Origin: JBBQWS01 sp038210415
Lineage (GTDB): Bacteria > Actinomycetota > Actinomycetes > Prado026
Assembly (NCBI GenBank): GCA_038210415.1
Contig: JBBQWS010000004.1
Location: 57,279-121,278 of the forward strand
DNA: 64,000 nt
Direction of reading: 5' to 3'
The translations under genes and the position numbers were made by a program. The notes under the pieces were generated by a model that was not told where the DNA came from, did no database searches, and saw nothing but the letters and a program-made list of their open reading frames with translations. Shown here piece after piece: positions 41,648 through 50,916 of this stretch (positions within the stretch are counted from its first letter, which is position 1; each line of letters starts with the position of its first letter).

Positions 41648-43308
41648 AGGTACTGGCCGGTGTTGGAGACGTTGTCGATCTGACGGCCGGCCTCGGTGCC
41701 CTTCTTGCCCTGGACCAGGGTGCGGATGAACACGATCCGCTCGCCCTTCTTGCCCGAGATCCTGGCCCAGTCGTCCGGATTGGTGGTGTTGGGCAGGTCC
41801 TCGTTCTCCTTGAACTCGTCCAGGCACGCGTCGAGGAGGTGGGAGACCCGGATGCCTCGCTGGCCGCGGTCGAGGAGGTCCTTGATCGCCATCTTCTTGG
41901 CCCGCGACACGATGTTCTCGATCATCGCCCCGGAGTTGAAGTCCTTGAAGTACAGGACCTCCTTGTCACCTCCGACGTACGTGACCTCGAGGAACTGGTT
42001 CTCCTCGGTCTCGGTGTACATCGCCTCGACGGCGCGCTGGATCATCGCGGCGCAGGCGGCGGACGCAGAGCCGTCGTTCTCAGCCAGGTCGTCCGCGTGC
42101 AGCGGCAGGTCGTCGGTGAGGTACTTCGAGAAGATGTCGCTGGCCGCCTGGGCGTCGGGGCGCTCGATCTTGATCTTCACGTCGAGCCGACCGGGCCGCA
42201 GGATGGCGGGGTCGATCATGTCCTCGCGGTTCGACGCTCCGATGACCAGGACGTTCTCCAGGCTCTCGACCCCGTCGATCTCGCTCAGCAGCTGGGGCAC
42301 GATGGTGTTCTCGACGTCGGACGAGACGCCCGAGCCGCGGGTGCGGAACAGCGAGTCCATCTCGTCGAAGAACACGATGACCGGGGTGCCCTCGGAGGCC
42401 TTCTCCCGAGCCCGCTGGAAGACTAGGCGGATGTGCCGCTCGGTCTCGCCGACGTACTTGTTGAGCAGCTCGGGGCCTTTGATGTTGAGGAAGAACGAGC
42501 GACCCTCGGGCCGTCCGGTGCGTTCGGCGACCTTCTTGGCCAGCGAGTTGGCGACCGCCTTCGCGATCAGCGTCTTGCCGCAACCGGGAGGACCGTAGAG
42601 CAGGATCCCCTTGGGTGGCTTGAGCTTGTGCTCGCGGAACAGCTCGGGGTGCAGATACGGCAGCTCGACGGCGTCGCGGATCGACTCGATCTGCGGGCCC
42701 AGGCCACCGATGTCGTGGTAGTCGATGTCGGGCACCTCTTCGAGGACGAGCTCCTCGACCTCCGACTTCGGGATCCGCTCGTAGACGTAACCGGACCGCG
42801 GCTCCAGCAGGAGCGAGTCGCCTGCCCGCAGCGGGGCGTCGTCGAGCGTCGCGGCCAGCCTGACCACGCGCTCCTCGTCGGTGTGACCCAGGACGAGCGC
42901 GCGCTCGCCGTCCTCGAGGATCTCCTTCAGCATGACGACCTCGCCGATGCGCTCGAACGCCATGGCGCGGATCACGTTCATCGCCTCGTTGAGCATCACC
43001 TCCTGACCGCGGCGCAGCTCGTCCAGGTCGATGGACGGGCTGACAGCGACGCGCAGCTTGCGTCCGGCGGTCACGATGTCGACCGTGTCGTCGTCGTACC
43101 GCTCGAGGAAGACTCCGAAGCCGGATGGCGGCTGAGCCAGCCGGTCGATCTCCTCCTTCAGCGCGAGGATCTGGTCGCGGGCGTCGCGAAGCGTCGTGGC
43201 CATGCGTTCGCCACGGGCTTGCGCAGCCTCGAGCTCGGCCTCCTTCGCGGCAAGCCGCTCGTGGAGTGAGCGCAGCGTCGCGCGCGCCTCGTCGTCGTAG
43301 CCGGTCAT
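41644..43308 (-). CDS. arc: Proteasome-activating AAA ATPase ARC/Mpa
   Basis: A 554-residue hexameric unfoldase that recognises Pup through its coiled coil (residues 1-60) and threads substrates into the 20S core. The OB interdomain follows (IDLDELRRGQEVMLNE). AAA motifs are YGPPGCGKT, VIVFFDEMDSLF and ASNREDMIDPAILRPGR. The C-terminus NTGQYL is the docking tail that opens the PrcA gate. GGAGGG before the ATG fixes the start. A TAGGGT at 43344-43339 may be the promoter. It is separated from dop by about 16 kb of unrelated genes. Confidence 0.96.
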   Translation of the reverse strand: MTGYDDEARATLRSLHERLAAKEAELEAAQARGERMATTLRDARDQILALKEEIDRLAQPPSGFGVFLERYDDDTVDIVTAGRKLRVAVSPSIDLDELRRGQEVMLNEAMNVIRAMAFERIGEVVMLKEILEDGERALVLGHTDEERVVRLAATLDDAPLRAGDSLLLEPRSGYVYERIPKSEVEELVLEEVPDIDYHDIGGLGPQIESIRDAVELPYLHPELFREHKLKPPKGILLYGPPGCGKTLIAKAVANSLAKKVAERTGRPEGRSFFLNIKGPELLNKYVGETERHIRLVFQRAREKASEGTPVIVFFDEMDSLFRTRGSGVSSDVENTIVPQLLSEIDGVESLENVLVIGASNREDMIDPAILRPGRLDVKIKIERPDAQAASDIFSKYLTDDLPLHADDLAENDGSASAACAAMIQRAVEAMYTETEENQFLEVTYVGGDKEVLYFKDFNSGAMIENIVSRAKKMAIKDLLDRGQRGIRVSHLLDACLDEFKENEDLPNTTNPDDWARISGKKGERIVFIRTLVQGKKGTEAGRQIDNVSNTGQYL

Positions 43309-43338
43309 GAGTCACCCTCCCGCAGTGCGGTCAGTTCG

Positions 43339-43344
43339 ACCCTA
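43339..43344 (-). promoter_or_regulatory. Candidate -10 hexamer of arc
   Basis: TAGGGT lies 30 bases upstream of the arc ATG, leaving a short leader that contains the GGAGGG ribosome binding site. The -35 region is not clear. Confidence 0.4.
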
Positions 43345-43437
43345 CCTTCGGCTCCAGAAATCGCTACCCGGAGATTGAGTCGGCGTGTTCCTACTGTCTC
43401 GGCCTGCACCGGCCCCGGCTGGATGCGCGAGGGCGCA

Positions 43438-44352
43438 CTAACTCGCGGCGGTCGAGACGGACGGGTTCGAGACGGCGCCCGCCTCGGCTGCCGCCTTCGC
43501 CGGACGCTTGCGTCGAACCGGCGGCTCCACGCCGTCGGCCAACCGACGCGACCGGACGAGGAAGCCGGTGTGGCCGACCATGCGGTGGTCCGGGCGGACG
43601 GCGAGACCCTCGACGTGCCAACCCCGCACCATCGACTCCCAGGCCTCCGGCTCGGTGAAGTTGCCGTGCGCGCGCAGGTCCTCGACCGTGCGGGACAGCT
43701 GGGTCGTCGTAGCGACGTACGCGATCACGACGCCCCCGGGCGTGAGGGCGGACGCGGCGACGTCCAGGCACTCCCAAGGGGCGAGCATGTCGAGAACCAC
43801 CCGGTCGACACCGGCGGGCAGCTGCTGCTCCTGCAGGTCTCCTACGGTCAGGGTCCAGGCCGGGTGCGGGTCTCCGAAGAACATCTCGACATTGCTTCGG
43901 GCGATCTCGGCGAAGTCGGGGCGACGCTCGAAGGAGTGGACCGCGCCGAGGTCTCCGACCGCGCGAAGCAGCGCGCAGGTCAGGGCACCGGATCCGACAC
44001 CCGCCTCGACCACCGTGGCACCCGGGTAGATGTCGGCCAGGGTGACGATCTGGCCGGCGTCCTTGGGGTAGACGACGGCTGCACCACGGGGCATCGACAG
44101 GACGAAATCGGCGTACAGCGGACGCAGCGCGAGGTACTCGGTGCCGCCCACCGTCGTCACGACGACACCCTCCGGTGACCCGATCAGCTCGTCGTGCTGA
44201 AGAATCCCTTTGTGCGTGTGGAACTCCTTGCCGGGCGTGAGCGTGATGGTGTGCTTGCGCCCCTTGGGGTCGGTGAGCTGGACCCGGTCACCCTCCCGGA
44301 GCGGACCGCGACGACGCGCGGCCCCTGTCGGGCCGGGCAGGGCTTCAGTCAC
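43438..44352 (-). CDS. trmI: tRNA (adenine-58-N1)-methyltransferase TrmI
   Basis: A 304-residue AdoMet enzyme that methylates A58 in the T-loop of tRNA. It has an N-terminal beta-domain (REGDRVQLTDPKGRKHTITL), the AdoMet loop VVEAGVGSGALTCALL and the motif DRVVLDMLAPWECLD. The basic C-terminal tail (VRRKRPAKAAAE) may aid RNA binding. The GTG start overlaps the upstream hypothetical gene by 8 bases and lies 8 bases after a TAGCGT. A gene for this enzyme next to arc is a usual actinobacterial arrangement. Confidence 0.92.
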   Translation of the reverse strand: MTEALPGPTGAARRRGPLREGDRVQLTDPKGRKHTITLTPGKEFHTHKGILQHDELIGSPEGVVVTTVGGTEYLALRPLYADFVLSMPRGAAVVYPKDAGQIVTLADIYPGATVVEAGVGSGALTCALLRAVGDLGAVHSFERRPDFAEIARSNVEMFFGDPHPAWTLTVGDLQEQQLPAGVDRVVLDMLAPWECLDVAASALTPGGVVIAYVATTTQLSRTVEDLRAHGNFTEPEAWESMVRGWHVEGLAVRPDHRMVGHTGFLVRSRRLADGVEPPVRRKRPAKAAAEAGAVSNPSVSTAAS

Positions 44353-44749
44353 GGGGGGCCACGCTACCGGCCTGCTCGGCCAGGAACGCGCGGACCTCGG
44401 GGGTGAAGAACGAGCCCTCGACGCGCAGCCCGTCGCGGCCGAGCTCGTGCCGCAACGACCGACGCAGCTCTTCGGCGAACTCCGCAGGGATCGGGCCCGC
44501 CGGTGCTGCCAGCAGTGCGGAACGGCACTCCGGCGACAGCCCGGCCCACCAGTCGGCGAACGGGTGCCCGTGCTCGGCGACGAACTCCGCGTGGTCACCC
44601 GCAGTCCAGTGGTCGCTGAGCCGGTGCCGGACTCGCAGCCGACGGATCTCGGCCCAGCTCGACACCTGAACCGCCGCACGTGCGTCGTCGAAGGTCGCGG
44701 AGAACGTGCCGTCCGGGTTCTTGGTCAGTTCCAGCGATCGCTCGGCCAC
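44345..44749 (-). CDS. Hypothetical protein upstream of trmI
   Basis: A 134-residue soluble protein (MAERSLELTKNPDGTF, HRLSDHWTAGDHAEFVAEHGHPFADWW). No family recognised; rich in His, Trp and acidic residues, with no signal peptide. The GTG start has TACCGT 6 bases upstream. Overlap with trmI (8 bases) supports it as a real gene. Confidence 0.6.
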   Translation of the reverse strand: MAERSLELTKNPDGTFSATFDDARAAVQVSSWAEIRRLRVRHRLSDHWTAGDHAEFVAEHGHPFADWWAGLSPECRSALLAAPAGPIPAEFAEELRRSLRHELGRDGLRVEGSFFTPEVRAFLAEQAGSVAPRD

Positions 44750-44755
44750 TTGGCC

Positions 44756-44761
44756 ACGGTA
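44756..44761 (-). promoter_or_regulatory. -10 hexamer of a leaderless promoter (hypothetical-trmI unit)
   Basis: TACCGT lies 6 bases before the GTG start at 44749, inside the 25-base gap after the site-2 protease gene. Confidence 0.6.
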
Positions 44762-44774
44762 CCCGGGTCGCGGG

Positions 44775-45896
44775 TCAGGTCTGGCTCAGGGCGGCGTTGA
44801 GGTCCGACGTCGCCAGGACGCCCACCACCGAGCCGTCGCCGCGGACGACGAGGTACTCGCTGCTGGGAACCACTCGAAGAGCGTCGAGCAGCGCATCGCC
44901 GACGAGGTCGTCCCGCAGCACCATCTCGGGGACAAGCGCCCGCGCCACCTCTCGAACCGTGACCCAGGGCCGTCGCACCTCGGGCACGGCCGACACGGCG
45001 GCTTCGTTGACCAACGCGGTCGCGTACCCGTTGCTGTCGACGACGACCAGCGCCCTGGCGCCGTTCTCGGTGAGCTGCCGCAGCGCCTCGGCGAGCGGCA
45101 ACCCTCCGTCGACCTCGTACGCCGACCGGACCAGGTTGCGCAGGTTGAGCCGCGCGAGCCGGTCCCGGACCTTGGCCGCCCGCAGCGCGCTGGTCGAACC
45201 GGCCCAGAGGAAGTAGCCGATCACGGCGGCCCAGATGACGAAGATCGAGTCGGGTGCACTCCCGCGCGCAGCGCCGAGCAGGAACGGGGACGCCGCCGTC
45301 AGCACGGCGACCCCGCGACCGACCTGACCCGCCACGACCTGGCCCGCCAGCTCGTTGCCCGTCACCTTCCAGACGACGTCGGCGAGCATGCTGCCGCCGT
45401 CGAGCGGGAGTCCGGGCAGCAGGTTGTAGATCCCGACGATGACGTTGGAGGCGGTCAGCTGGAAGAGGATCAGCCCGGCGACCGAGCCGTCGGGTGCGGC
45501 CTGCAGGCCGAGCCAGCTCACGAGGGCGATGACCAGCGTCGCAGCCGGCCCCGCCCCGGCGATGGCGAAGCCGCGGCCGGGGGTCTCGGCCCTGCGGTCG
45601 AGCGTCGTCAGCCCGCCGAGCATCGACAACGACACCGACCGGACCGGCAGCCCGAAAGCACGGGCCACCACGGCGTGAGCGAGCTCGTGCACCAGGATCG
45701 ACGCGTACAGCGCAAGAGCGAACCCGCCGGCCAGGAGGTACTTGCTGGAGCCGATGCCGGCGTCGACCTGCTCCAGCCGGGGCAGGAAGGCCAGTGCGAC
45801 GATGGCGGCCGTGATGAACAAGGAGACGTCGGCGTGGATGGGGATCCCGAGGAACCGGCCGACTCGCAGGCCGCCGCCCGAACCCATCGTCGCCAC
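44775..45896 (-). CDS. Site-2-type membrane metalloprotease with CBS domains (M50)
   Basis: A 373-residue intramembrane zinc protease. Helices surround the metal motif HELAH (residues 70-74), and the third ligand motif appears as LLPGLPLDGG, a variant of NxxPxxxLDG. Residues 250-373 form a pair of CBS domains (LRQLTENGARALVVVDSNG, SSEYLVVRGDGSVVGVLATSDL) that may sense adenine nucleotides. The substrate, perhaps an anti-sigma factor, is not identifiable. The GTG start has TACAGT 6 bases upstream. Lies upstream of the hypothetical-trmI pair. Confidence 0.9.
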   Translation of the reverse strand: MATMGSGGGLRVGRFLGIPIHADVSLFITAAIVALAFLPRLEQVDAGIGSSKYLLAGGFALALYASILVHELAHAVVARAFGLPVRSVSLSMLGGLTTLDRRAETPGRGFAIAGAGPAATLVIALVSWLGLQAAPDGSVAGLILFQLTASNVIVGIYNLLPGLPLDGGSMLADVVWKVTGNELAGQVVAGQVGRGVAVLTAASPFLLGAARGSAPDSIFVIWAAVIGYFLWAGSTSALRAAKVRDRLARLNLRNLVRSAYEVDGGLPLAEALRQLTENGARALVVVDSNGYATALVNEAAVSAVPEVRRPWVTVREVARALVPEMVLRDDLVGDALLDALRVVPSSEYLVVRGDGSVVGVLATSDLNAALSQT

Positions 45897-45902
45897 CGGA
45901 CG

Positions 45903-45908
45903 ACTGTA
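45903..45908 (-). promoter_or_regulatory. -10 hexamer of a leaderless promoter (site-2 protease)
   Basis: TACAGT lies 6 bases before the GTG at 45896. The divergent RecB-like gene has an identical hexamer on the other strand 36 bases away. Confidence 0.65.
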
Positions 45909-45943
45909 ACCGTCGCTGCCCCAGAACTGTCGGCCGCCTGGCC

Positions 45944-45949
45944 TACAGT
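45944..45949 (+). promoter_or_regulatory. -10 hexamer of a leaderless promoter (RecB-like nuclease)
   Basis: TACAGT lies 7 bases before the ATG at 45957. Confidence 0.65.
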
Positions 45950-45956
45950 CGGCGCC

Positions 45957-46868
45957 ATGACCGCGTTACCAGAGGTGCCTCTCCTGACGATCCAGCCCGG
46001 CCCGCCGCCGGCTTCCCTGTCGCCGTCCCGCGCAGGTGATTTCCTGACCTGCCCGTTGCTCTACCGCTTCCGGGTCATCGACCGCTTTCCCGAGGCGCCA
46101 AGTCCGGCCGCGACCCGTGGCACAGTCGTCCACTCCGTGCTCGAGCGGCTCTTCGACCTGCCTGCCGGCGACCGCACGCTCGAGGCGGCGCGATCGATGG
46201 TCGGCCCGGAGTGGGCCGTGCTCCTCGAGGCCGAGCCCGAGCTGGCCGCGCTGCTGGTCGCGGACGAGGCCGCACAGGAGGGTGCGGACGACCTGCCCGC
46301 CTTCCTGGCCGACGCCGGGCTGCTGCTCGAGCGCTACTTCGCCCTCGAGAACCCGCAGCGGCTGGAACCGGCCGAGCGCGAGCTCAGGGTCGAGGTCGAG
46401 CTCGAGTCCGGGCTCGTCCTACGCGGGTTCGTCGACCGGCTCGACGTCGCCCCCTCCGGTGAGATGCGGGTGGTCGACTACAAGACCGGTCGGGCCCCCT
46501 CCCCCGGGTTCGAGGCGAAAGCGATGTTCCAGATGCGCTTCTACGCGCTCGTGCTCTGGCGGCTGTACGGCCGGGTCCCGCGACTGCTCCAGCTGCTCTA
46601 CCTCGGCAGCGGCGAGACCCTTACCTACGAGCCCGACGAGGCCGACCTGCGCGGCACCCAGGCCAAGGTCCAGGCGATCTGGGAGGCGATCGACCGGGCC
46701 ACCGAGTCAGGGGACTGGCGAGCGAGCCCGTCCAGGCTCTGCGACTGGTGCGACCACAAGGCGCGCTGCCCGGCGTGGGGCGGTGTGCTTCCTGCGCTCC
46801 CCGTCCCCGGCGCGGGTCCGCAGGCAGATCCAGGGCAGGTTTCAGGGTCAGTTCCGGGGAATCCCTGA
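45957..46868 (+). CDS. RecB/Cas4-like PD-(D/E)xK exonuclease
   Basis: A 303-residue nuclease of the RecB/AddB-C-terminal family. Catalytic residues are visible in RGTVVHSVLERLF, GFVDRLDV and VVDYKTG. A [4Fe-4S] site is predicted from Cys32 and the C-terminal CDWCDHKARC cluster. It probably degrades or trims DNA ends in repair. No cas genes or repeats are nearby, so Cas4 function is unlikely. A leaderless promoter fixes the start; it is divergent from the protease gene. Confidence 0.88.
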   Translation: MTALPEVPLLTIQPGPPPASLSPSRAGDFLTCPLLYRFRVIDRFPEAPSPAATRGTVVHSVLERLFDLPAGDRTLEAARSMVGPEWAVLLEAEPELAALLVADEAAQEGADDLPAFLADAGLLLERYFALENPQRLEPAERELRVEVELESGLVLRGFVDRLDVAPSGEMRVVDYKTGRAPSPGFEAKAMFQMRFYALVLWRLYGRVPRLLQLLYLGSGETLTYEPDEADLRGTQAKVQAIWEAIDRATESGDWRASPSRLCDWCDHKARCPAWGGVLPALPVPGAGPQADPGQVSGSVPGNP

Positions 46869-46891
46869 CGGGTCCTTAGGCGTCACTCGCC

Positions 46892-46897
46892 TAGGGT
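46892..46897 (+). promoter_or_regulatory. -10 hexamer of a leaderless promoter (ABC exporter)
   Basis: TAGGGT lies exactly 6 bases before the ATG of the ABC ATPase gene. Confidence 0.7.
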
Positions 46898-46903
46898 CAG
46901 GGC

Positions 46904-47689
46904 ATGTCATCGACGCCCGCTCTCGAACCAGTCCAGTCCTCCCTCACGACAGCTGCTACCCGCGCTGAAGGCCTGACCAAGGTGTACGGCTCGGACGAGA
47001 CGCGCGTGGTGGCCCTCGACGACGTGACGGTCGACCTGGCCCGGGGTGAGTTCACCGCAATCATGGGACCCTCCGGCTCGGGCAAGTCCACCCTGATGCA
47101 CTGCCTGGCCGGGCTCGACTCGGTGACGTCCGGCCGCGTCTTCATCGGGTCCGCCGACCTGACCGCGCTCGGCGACAAAGAGCTGACCCGGTTGCGCCGC
47201 GACCAGGTCGGCTTCATCTTCCAGGCCTTCAACCTGCTCCCGACACTCAACGCCCTGGAAAACATCACCCTGCCGATGGACATCGCTGGGAGGACGCCTG
47301 ACCGGGCCTGGGTCGACTCCGTCATCGACACCCTCGGGCTGCGGGACCGGCTGACCCACCGACCGGCCGAGCTCTCCGGCGGCCAGCAGCAGCGGGTCGC
47401 CTGTGCCCGAGCCCTCGCGTCGCGGCCCCAGGTGATCTTCGCCGACGAGCCCACCGGCAACCTCGACTCCCGGTCCGGCACCGAGGTCCTCAGCTTTCTC
47501 CGTACGTCCGTGACCACGCTGCAGCAGACCGTCGTAATGGTCACGCACGACCCGAAGGCAGCTTCGTACGCCGATCGCGTGATCTTCCTCGCAGACGGCA
47601 AGGTGGTCCAGGACATGGCCGATCCCACCGCCGAGAGCGTCTTCGAGCAGATGAAGCGGCTCGACCAGACCGGACCGGTGGCCGGCTGA
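46904..47689 (+). CDS. ABC transporter ATP-binding protein (MacB/LolD type)
   Basis: A 261-residue ATPase with Walker A MGPSGSGKST, signature LSGGQQQR and Walker B VIFADEPTGNLDS. The FQAFNLLPTLNALENI Q-loop region is typical of the MacB/LolD subgroup, which exports or extracts substrates by mechanotransmission. It powers the downstream permease; the stop and the permease ATG overlap (TGATG). Substrate unknown. Confidence 0.93.
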   Translation: MSSTPALEPVQSSLTTAATRAEGLTKVYGSDETRVVALDDVTVDLARGEFTAIMGPSGSGKSTLMHCLAGLDSVTSGRVFIGSADLTALGDKELTRLRRDQVGFIFQAFNLLPTLNALENITLPMDIAGRTPDRAWVDSVIDTLGLRDRLTHRPAELSGGQQQRVACARALASRPQVIFADEPTGNLDSRSGTEVLSFLRTSVTTLQQTVVMVTHDPKAASYADRVIFLADGKVVQDMADPTAESVFEQMKRLDQTGPVAG

Positions 47690-50229
47690 TGTTGCGCGCT
47701 TCGCTTCGCAGCCTCCTCGCGCACAAGCTCAGGCTTGCGCTCACCGCCGTCGCCGTCATCCTCGGGGTCGCGTTCGTCTCCGGGTCCCTGATCTTCACCG
47801 ACACGTTGAGCAAGACCTTCACCCAGCTCTTCACCCAGGTCAGCCCGGACGTCGTCGTCGAGCCTGACCAGACCCTGGCCCGCCCGGACGGTCCCCCGGA
47901 TGCCAGCCTCACCCTGCCGGCGTCGGTTCTCAAGACCGTGACTGGCGTTCCGGGGGTGGCGCGGGCGCTGGGTTCGGTGTTCGCGGCCGGCGTGAGCGTC
48001 GTCGGCAAAGACGGCAAGGTGCTGGGCTCTGCGCAGGCGCCGGCCTTCGGGTCGACCTACTCCGACGACCCCGACCTGTCTCCGTACCGGCCGGTCGAGG
48101 GGCGCGCACCCGCCGCGTCGACCGAAGTCGCACTCGACTCCGAGTCGATGAAGAAGGGTGCCTTCCGACTCGGCGACCAGGTGCGCCTGGTGACCCCGGC
48201 GGGCAACCGTACGGCAACCATCGTCGGCGTCTTCCAGTACGGCACCTCGGGGAACCTCGCCGGGGCGTCCATCGCGGCGTTCGACCTGCGCACGTCCCAG
48301 CAGCTCCTGGTCGGCGGCCGCGACGTCTTCACCGGCATCAGCCTCAAGGCCGTCGACGGGGTGACCCAGCAGCAGCTCGCCGAACGGGTCACGACCAGCC
48401 TCGCCGGCTCGACTCAGACGCTCTCTGTGCAGACGGGCAAGGCGGCCGCCGACAAACAGGCGGCCAGCATCACCGACAGTCTGAAGTTCATCAGCATCTT
48501 CTTGCTCGTGTTCGCGGGTATCGCCCTCGTGGTCGGCTCGTTCCTGATCGTCAACACGTTCTCGATGCTCGTCGCGCAGCGCACTCGCGAGCTCGCGCTG
48601 CTTCGAGCGATCGGCGCGAGCCGGCGCCAGGTCACCACGTCGGTCCTGGTCGAGGCACTGGCCGTCGGTCTCGTGGGGTCCACCCTGGGCCTCGGCGTGG
48701 GCCTGTTGCTCGCCATGGGCCTCAAGGCTGTGTTCGCCGCGGCCGGTGTCGACCTCCCCGCGGGGTCGCTGGTGCTGTCGACCACCACGGTCGTCGCCGC
48801 GTACTCGGTGGGGGTCCTCGTCACCCTGCTCGCCGCGTACGTTCCCGCACGTCGGGCCGCCCGGATTCCCCCAGTGGCCGCGTTGCGCACTGACATCTCG
48901 GTCCCGCACAAGTCGCTGCGTCGGCGCCTGCTCACCGGGGTGTCGATCGCCCTTCTCGGGGCGCTGGTGGTCGGCTACGCGCTGACCCGCGCCGAACCCA
49001 GCTCGCAGGCCGTCGCGGTCGGCTGCCTGCTGGTCTTCAGCGGGGTGATCGTCCTCGGCCCGTCGATCAGCACCCGCGTCGTCGGCGTCATCGGTGCTCC
49101 TATTCGTCGCCTCTACGGCACGACCGGCCGGATCGCGGTCGAGAACGCACAGCGCAACCCACGGCGTACGGCGTCGACCGCCACGGCGCTCATGATCGGC
49201 ATTGCCCTGGTCAGCGGGATCGGGGTGCTGGCCAGCTCGACGACGGCGTCGACCGACGCTGTGATCGACCAGCAGATCAAGGCTGACTTCGCCGTGCTCA
49301 ACGCGGCCCGAGAGCCGTTCGCGCCGCAGGTCGCCAAGGACCTCGCAGCGATCCCCGGGGTGGCAGTGGTCTCCCGGGTCCAGGCCCTGCCGGTGCTGAT
49401 CAACGGCAAGCAGTCGATCGTCAGGGCCGTCGATCCTGCGACGATCAACCAGGTGCTCACCGTCGACATGAAGGCCGGCTCGTTGGACGCGCTGGGCGCG
49501 GACGGTCTCATCGTCGACGACGGCCAGGCGACCGCCGACAACCTCGCGGTCGGGTCGCCGGTCAAGGCCATCCTCTCCAGCGGCCCCCGCACGCTCACGC
49601 TGGTCGGCATCTACTCGTCGCAGGACGCCTTGAACGGTCCGATCGTCTCGTCCGCGCTGCTCGCCGCAGCGGGGATCGAGCCGCAGGACCGGGCGGTCTA
49701 CGTCAAAGCGTCGAAGGATGCCGATCCAGCCCAGGTACGCACCAAGATCGACGCCGCGCTGGCGGCCTACCCGACCGTCCAGGTGCTGGATCAGAGCCAG
49801 TTCAAGGCGCAGATCAGGGACCGCGTGAACCAGCTCCTGGCGATCGTGTTCCTGCTGCTCGCGCTGGCTGTGTTCATCGCCATTCTCGGGATCGTCAACA
49901 CCCTCGCCCTGTCGGTGGTCGAGCGCACCCGCGAGATCGGGCTGCTCCGAGCCCTCGGGACGACCCGCCGGCAGCTGCGTCGGATGATCCGGCTCGAGTC
50001 GATCACCTTGTCGGTCTTCGGCGCGCTGCTGGGCCTGGTGCTCGGGGTCGCGTTCGGCGCGGCCCTTCAGCGCGCACTGGTCAAGGACGGCATCACCGTG
50101 CTGGCCGTGCCGTGGTCGCTGCTCGTCGTCGTCCTGCTCACGTCCGGTCTGGTCGGCGTGCTGGCGGCGCTGTGGCCGGCCTCGCGCGCAGCGCGGCTCG
50201 ACGTGCTGCAGGCCATCGCGACGGAGTAA
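47689..50229 (+). CDS. ABC transporter permease with two FtsX domains
   Basis: An 846-residue permease. The N-terminal helix and a large extracytoplasmic domain are followed by FtsX core 1 (about 260-400, RTRELALLRAIGASRRQV). A second extracytoplasmic domain and FtsX core 2 (about 700-840, VERTREIGLLRALGTTRRQLRRM) follow. Such double-FtsX permeases work with MacB-type ATPases in antibiotic, peptide or lipid export. It pairs with the ATPase just upstream and converges on the HAD gene. Confidence 0.9.
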   Translation: MLRASLRSLLAHKLRLALTAVAVILGVAFVSGSLIFTDTLSKTFTQLFTQVSPDVVVEPDQTLARPDGPPDASLTLPASVLKTVTGVPGVARALGSVFAAGVSVVGKDGKVLGSAQAPAFGSTYSDDPDLSPYRPVEGRAPAASTEVALDSESMKKGAFRLGDQVRLVTPAGNRTATIVGVFQYGTSGNLAGASIAAFDLRTSQQLLVGGRDVFTGISLKAVDGVTQQQLAERVTTSLAGSTQTLSVQTGKAAADKQAASITDSLKFISIFLLVFAGIALVVGSFLIVNTFSMLVAQRTRELALLRAIGASRRQVTTSVLVEALAVGLVGSTLGLGVGLLLAMGLKAVFAAAGVDLPAGSLVLSTTTVVAAYSVGVLVTLLAAYVPARRAARIPPVAALRTDISVPHKSLRRRLLTGVSIALLGALVVGYALTRAEPSSQAVAVGCLLVFSGVIVLGPSISTRVVGVIGAPIRRLYGTTGRIAVENAQRNPRRTASTATALMIGIALVSGIGVLASSTTASTDAVIDQQIKADFAVLNAAREPFAPQVAKDLAAIPGVAVVSRVQALPVLINGKQSIVRAVDPATINQVLTVDMKAGSLDALGADGLIVDDGQATADNLAVGSPVKAILSSGPRTLTLVGIYSSQDALNGPIVSSALLAAAGIEPQDRAVYVKASKDADPAQVRTKIDAALAAYPTVQVLDQSQFKAQIRDRVNQLLAIVFLLLALAVFIAILGIVNTLALSVVERTREIGLLRALGTTRRQLRRMIRLESITLSVFGALLGLVLGVAFGAALQRALVKDGITVLAVPWSLLVVVLLTSGLVGVLAALWPASRAARLDVLQAIATE

Positions 50230-50241
50230 CCGACCCGCGGC

Positions 50242-50916
50242 TCAGTCGGGCGTGGCTGCGAGCAGGGTGCGCAGTCGGAGCGTGCTGAGGTCGTTCAGGG
50301 AGCCCACCACGTGCCGGCGTCGGGCCGGCTCCAGCGGCACGACGAACGGCACGCCGACGACCACGCACCCCGCTGCCTCGGCCGCGGCAATGCCGACCGG
50401 GCTGTCCTCCAGCACGATCGTGCGCGCCGGGTCGACCCCGAGGGTGGCACAGGCCATGAGGTAAGGGTCGGGGAACGGCTTGGTACGCGTCACCTCGTCA
50501 CCGGCAAGGGTGATGGCGAAGTGCTCGCCGCCCACCGACGCCAGGACCGCATCGACCAGGCGGCGCGGTGACGACGACACCAGGCCGGTCGGCACGCCGT
50601 GCTGCATCAGGTCGTCGAGCAGCGGACCCGCGCCCGGCCGGTGGTCGGCACCGGCGCGCAGCAGGTCGGCCATGCCGTCCACGAGGCGTTCCTCGATCTC
50701 CTGCCACGGCACGGTCGTGCCGGCGCGCTCGGCCATGTACTGCGCGGACAGCGGTAGCGGGCCGCCGACGACGGCGGCCTTGTCCGCGTCGGTCCAGACC
50801 GTGCTGCCCAGCCAGGCCATGACCTCGAGCTCGACCACGCCCCACCCGTGCTCGGTGTCGACCAGCAGACCGTCCATGTCGAACAGGACGGCTTGGAGCT
50901 CAGCGGGCATCGACAT
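50242..50916 (-). CDS. HAD-superfamily hydrolase (beta-phosphoglucomutase-like)
   Basis: A 224-residue phosphatase or mutase. HAD motifs: VLFDMDGLLVDTE (nucleophile Asp), LVSSSPRRLVD, TRTKPFPDPYLMA and VLEDSPVGIAAAEAAG. The cap domain is of subclass I. The start overlaps the metH stop (TGATG), so it is co-translated with metH, but a role in methionine metabolism is not implied. Substrate unknown. Confidence 0.9.
   Translation of the reverse strand: MSMPAELQAVLFDMDGLLVDTEHGWGVVELEVMAWLGSTVWTDADKAAVVGGPLPLSAQYMAERAGTTVPWQEIEERLVDGMADLLRAGADHRPGAGPLLDDLMQHGVPTGLVSSSPRRLVDAVLASVGGEHFAITLAGDEVTRTKPFPDPYLMACATLGVDPARTIVLEDSPVGIAAAEAAGCVVVGVPFVVPLEPARRRHVVGSLNDLSTLRLRTLLAATPD

Noticed and set aside
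45957..46868. A Cas4 gene hinting at a CRISPR locus
   Set aside because: The protein fits the RecB-like family, and no repeat array or other cas gene occurs in the window.
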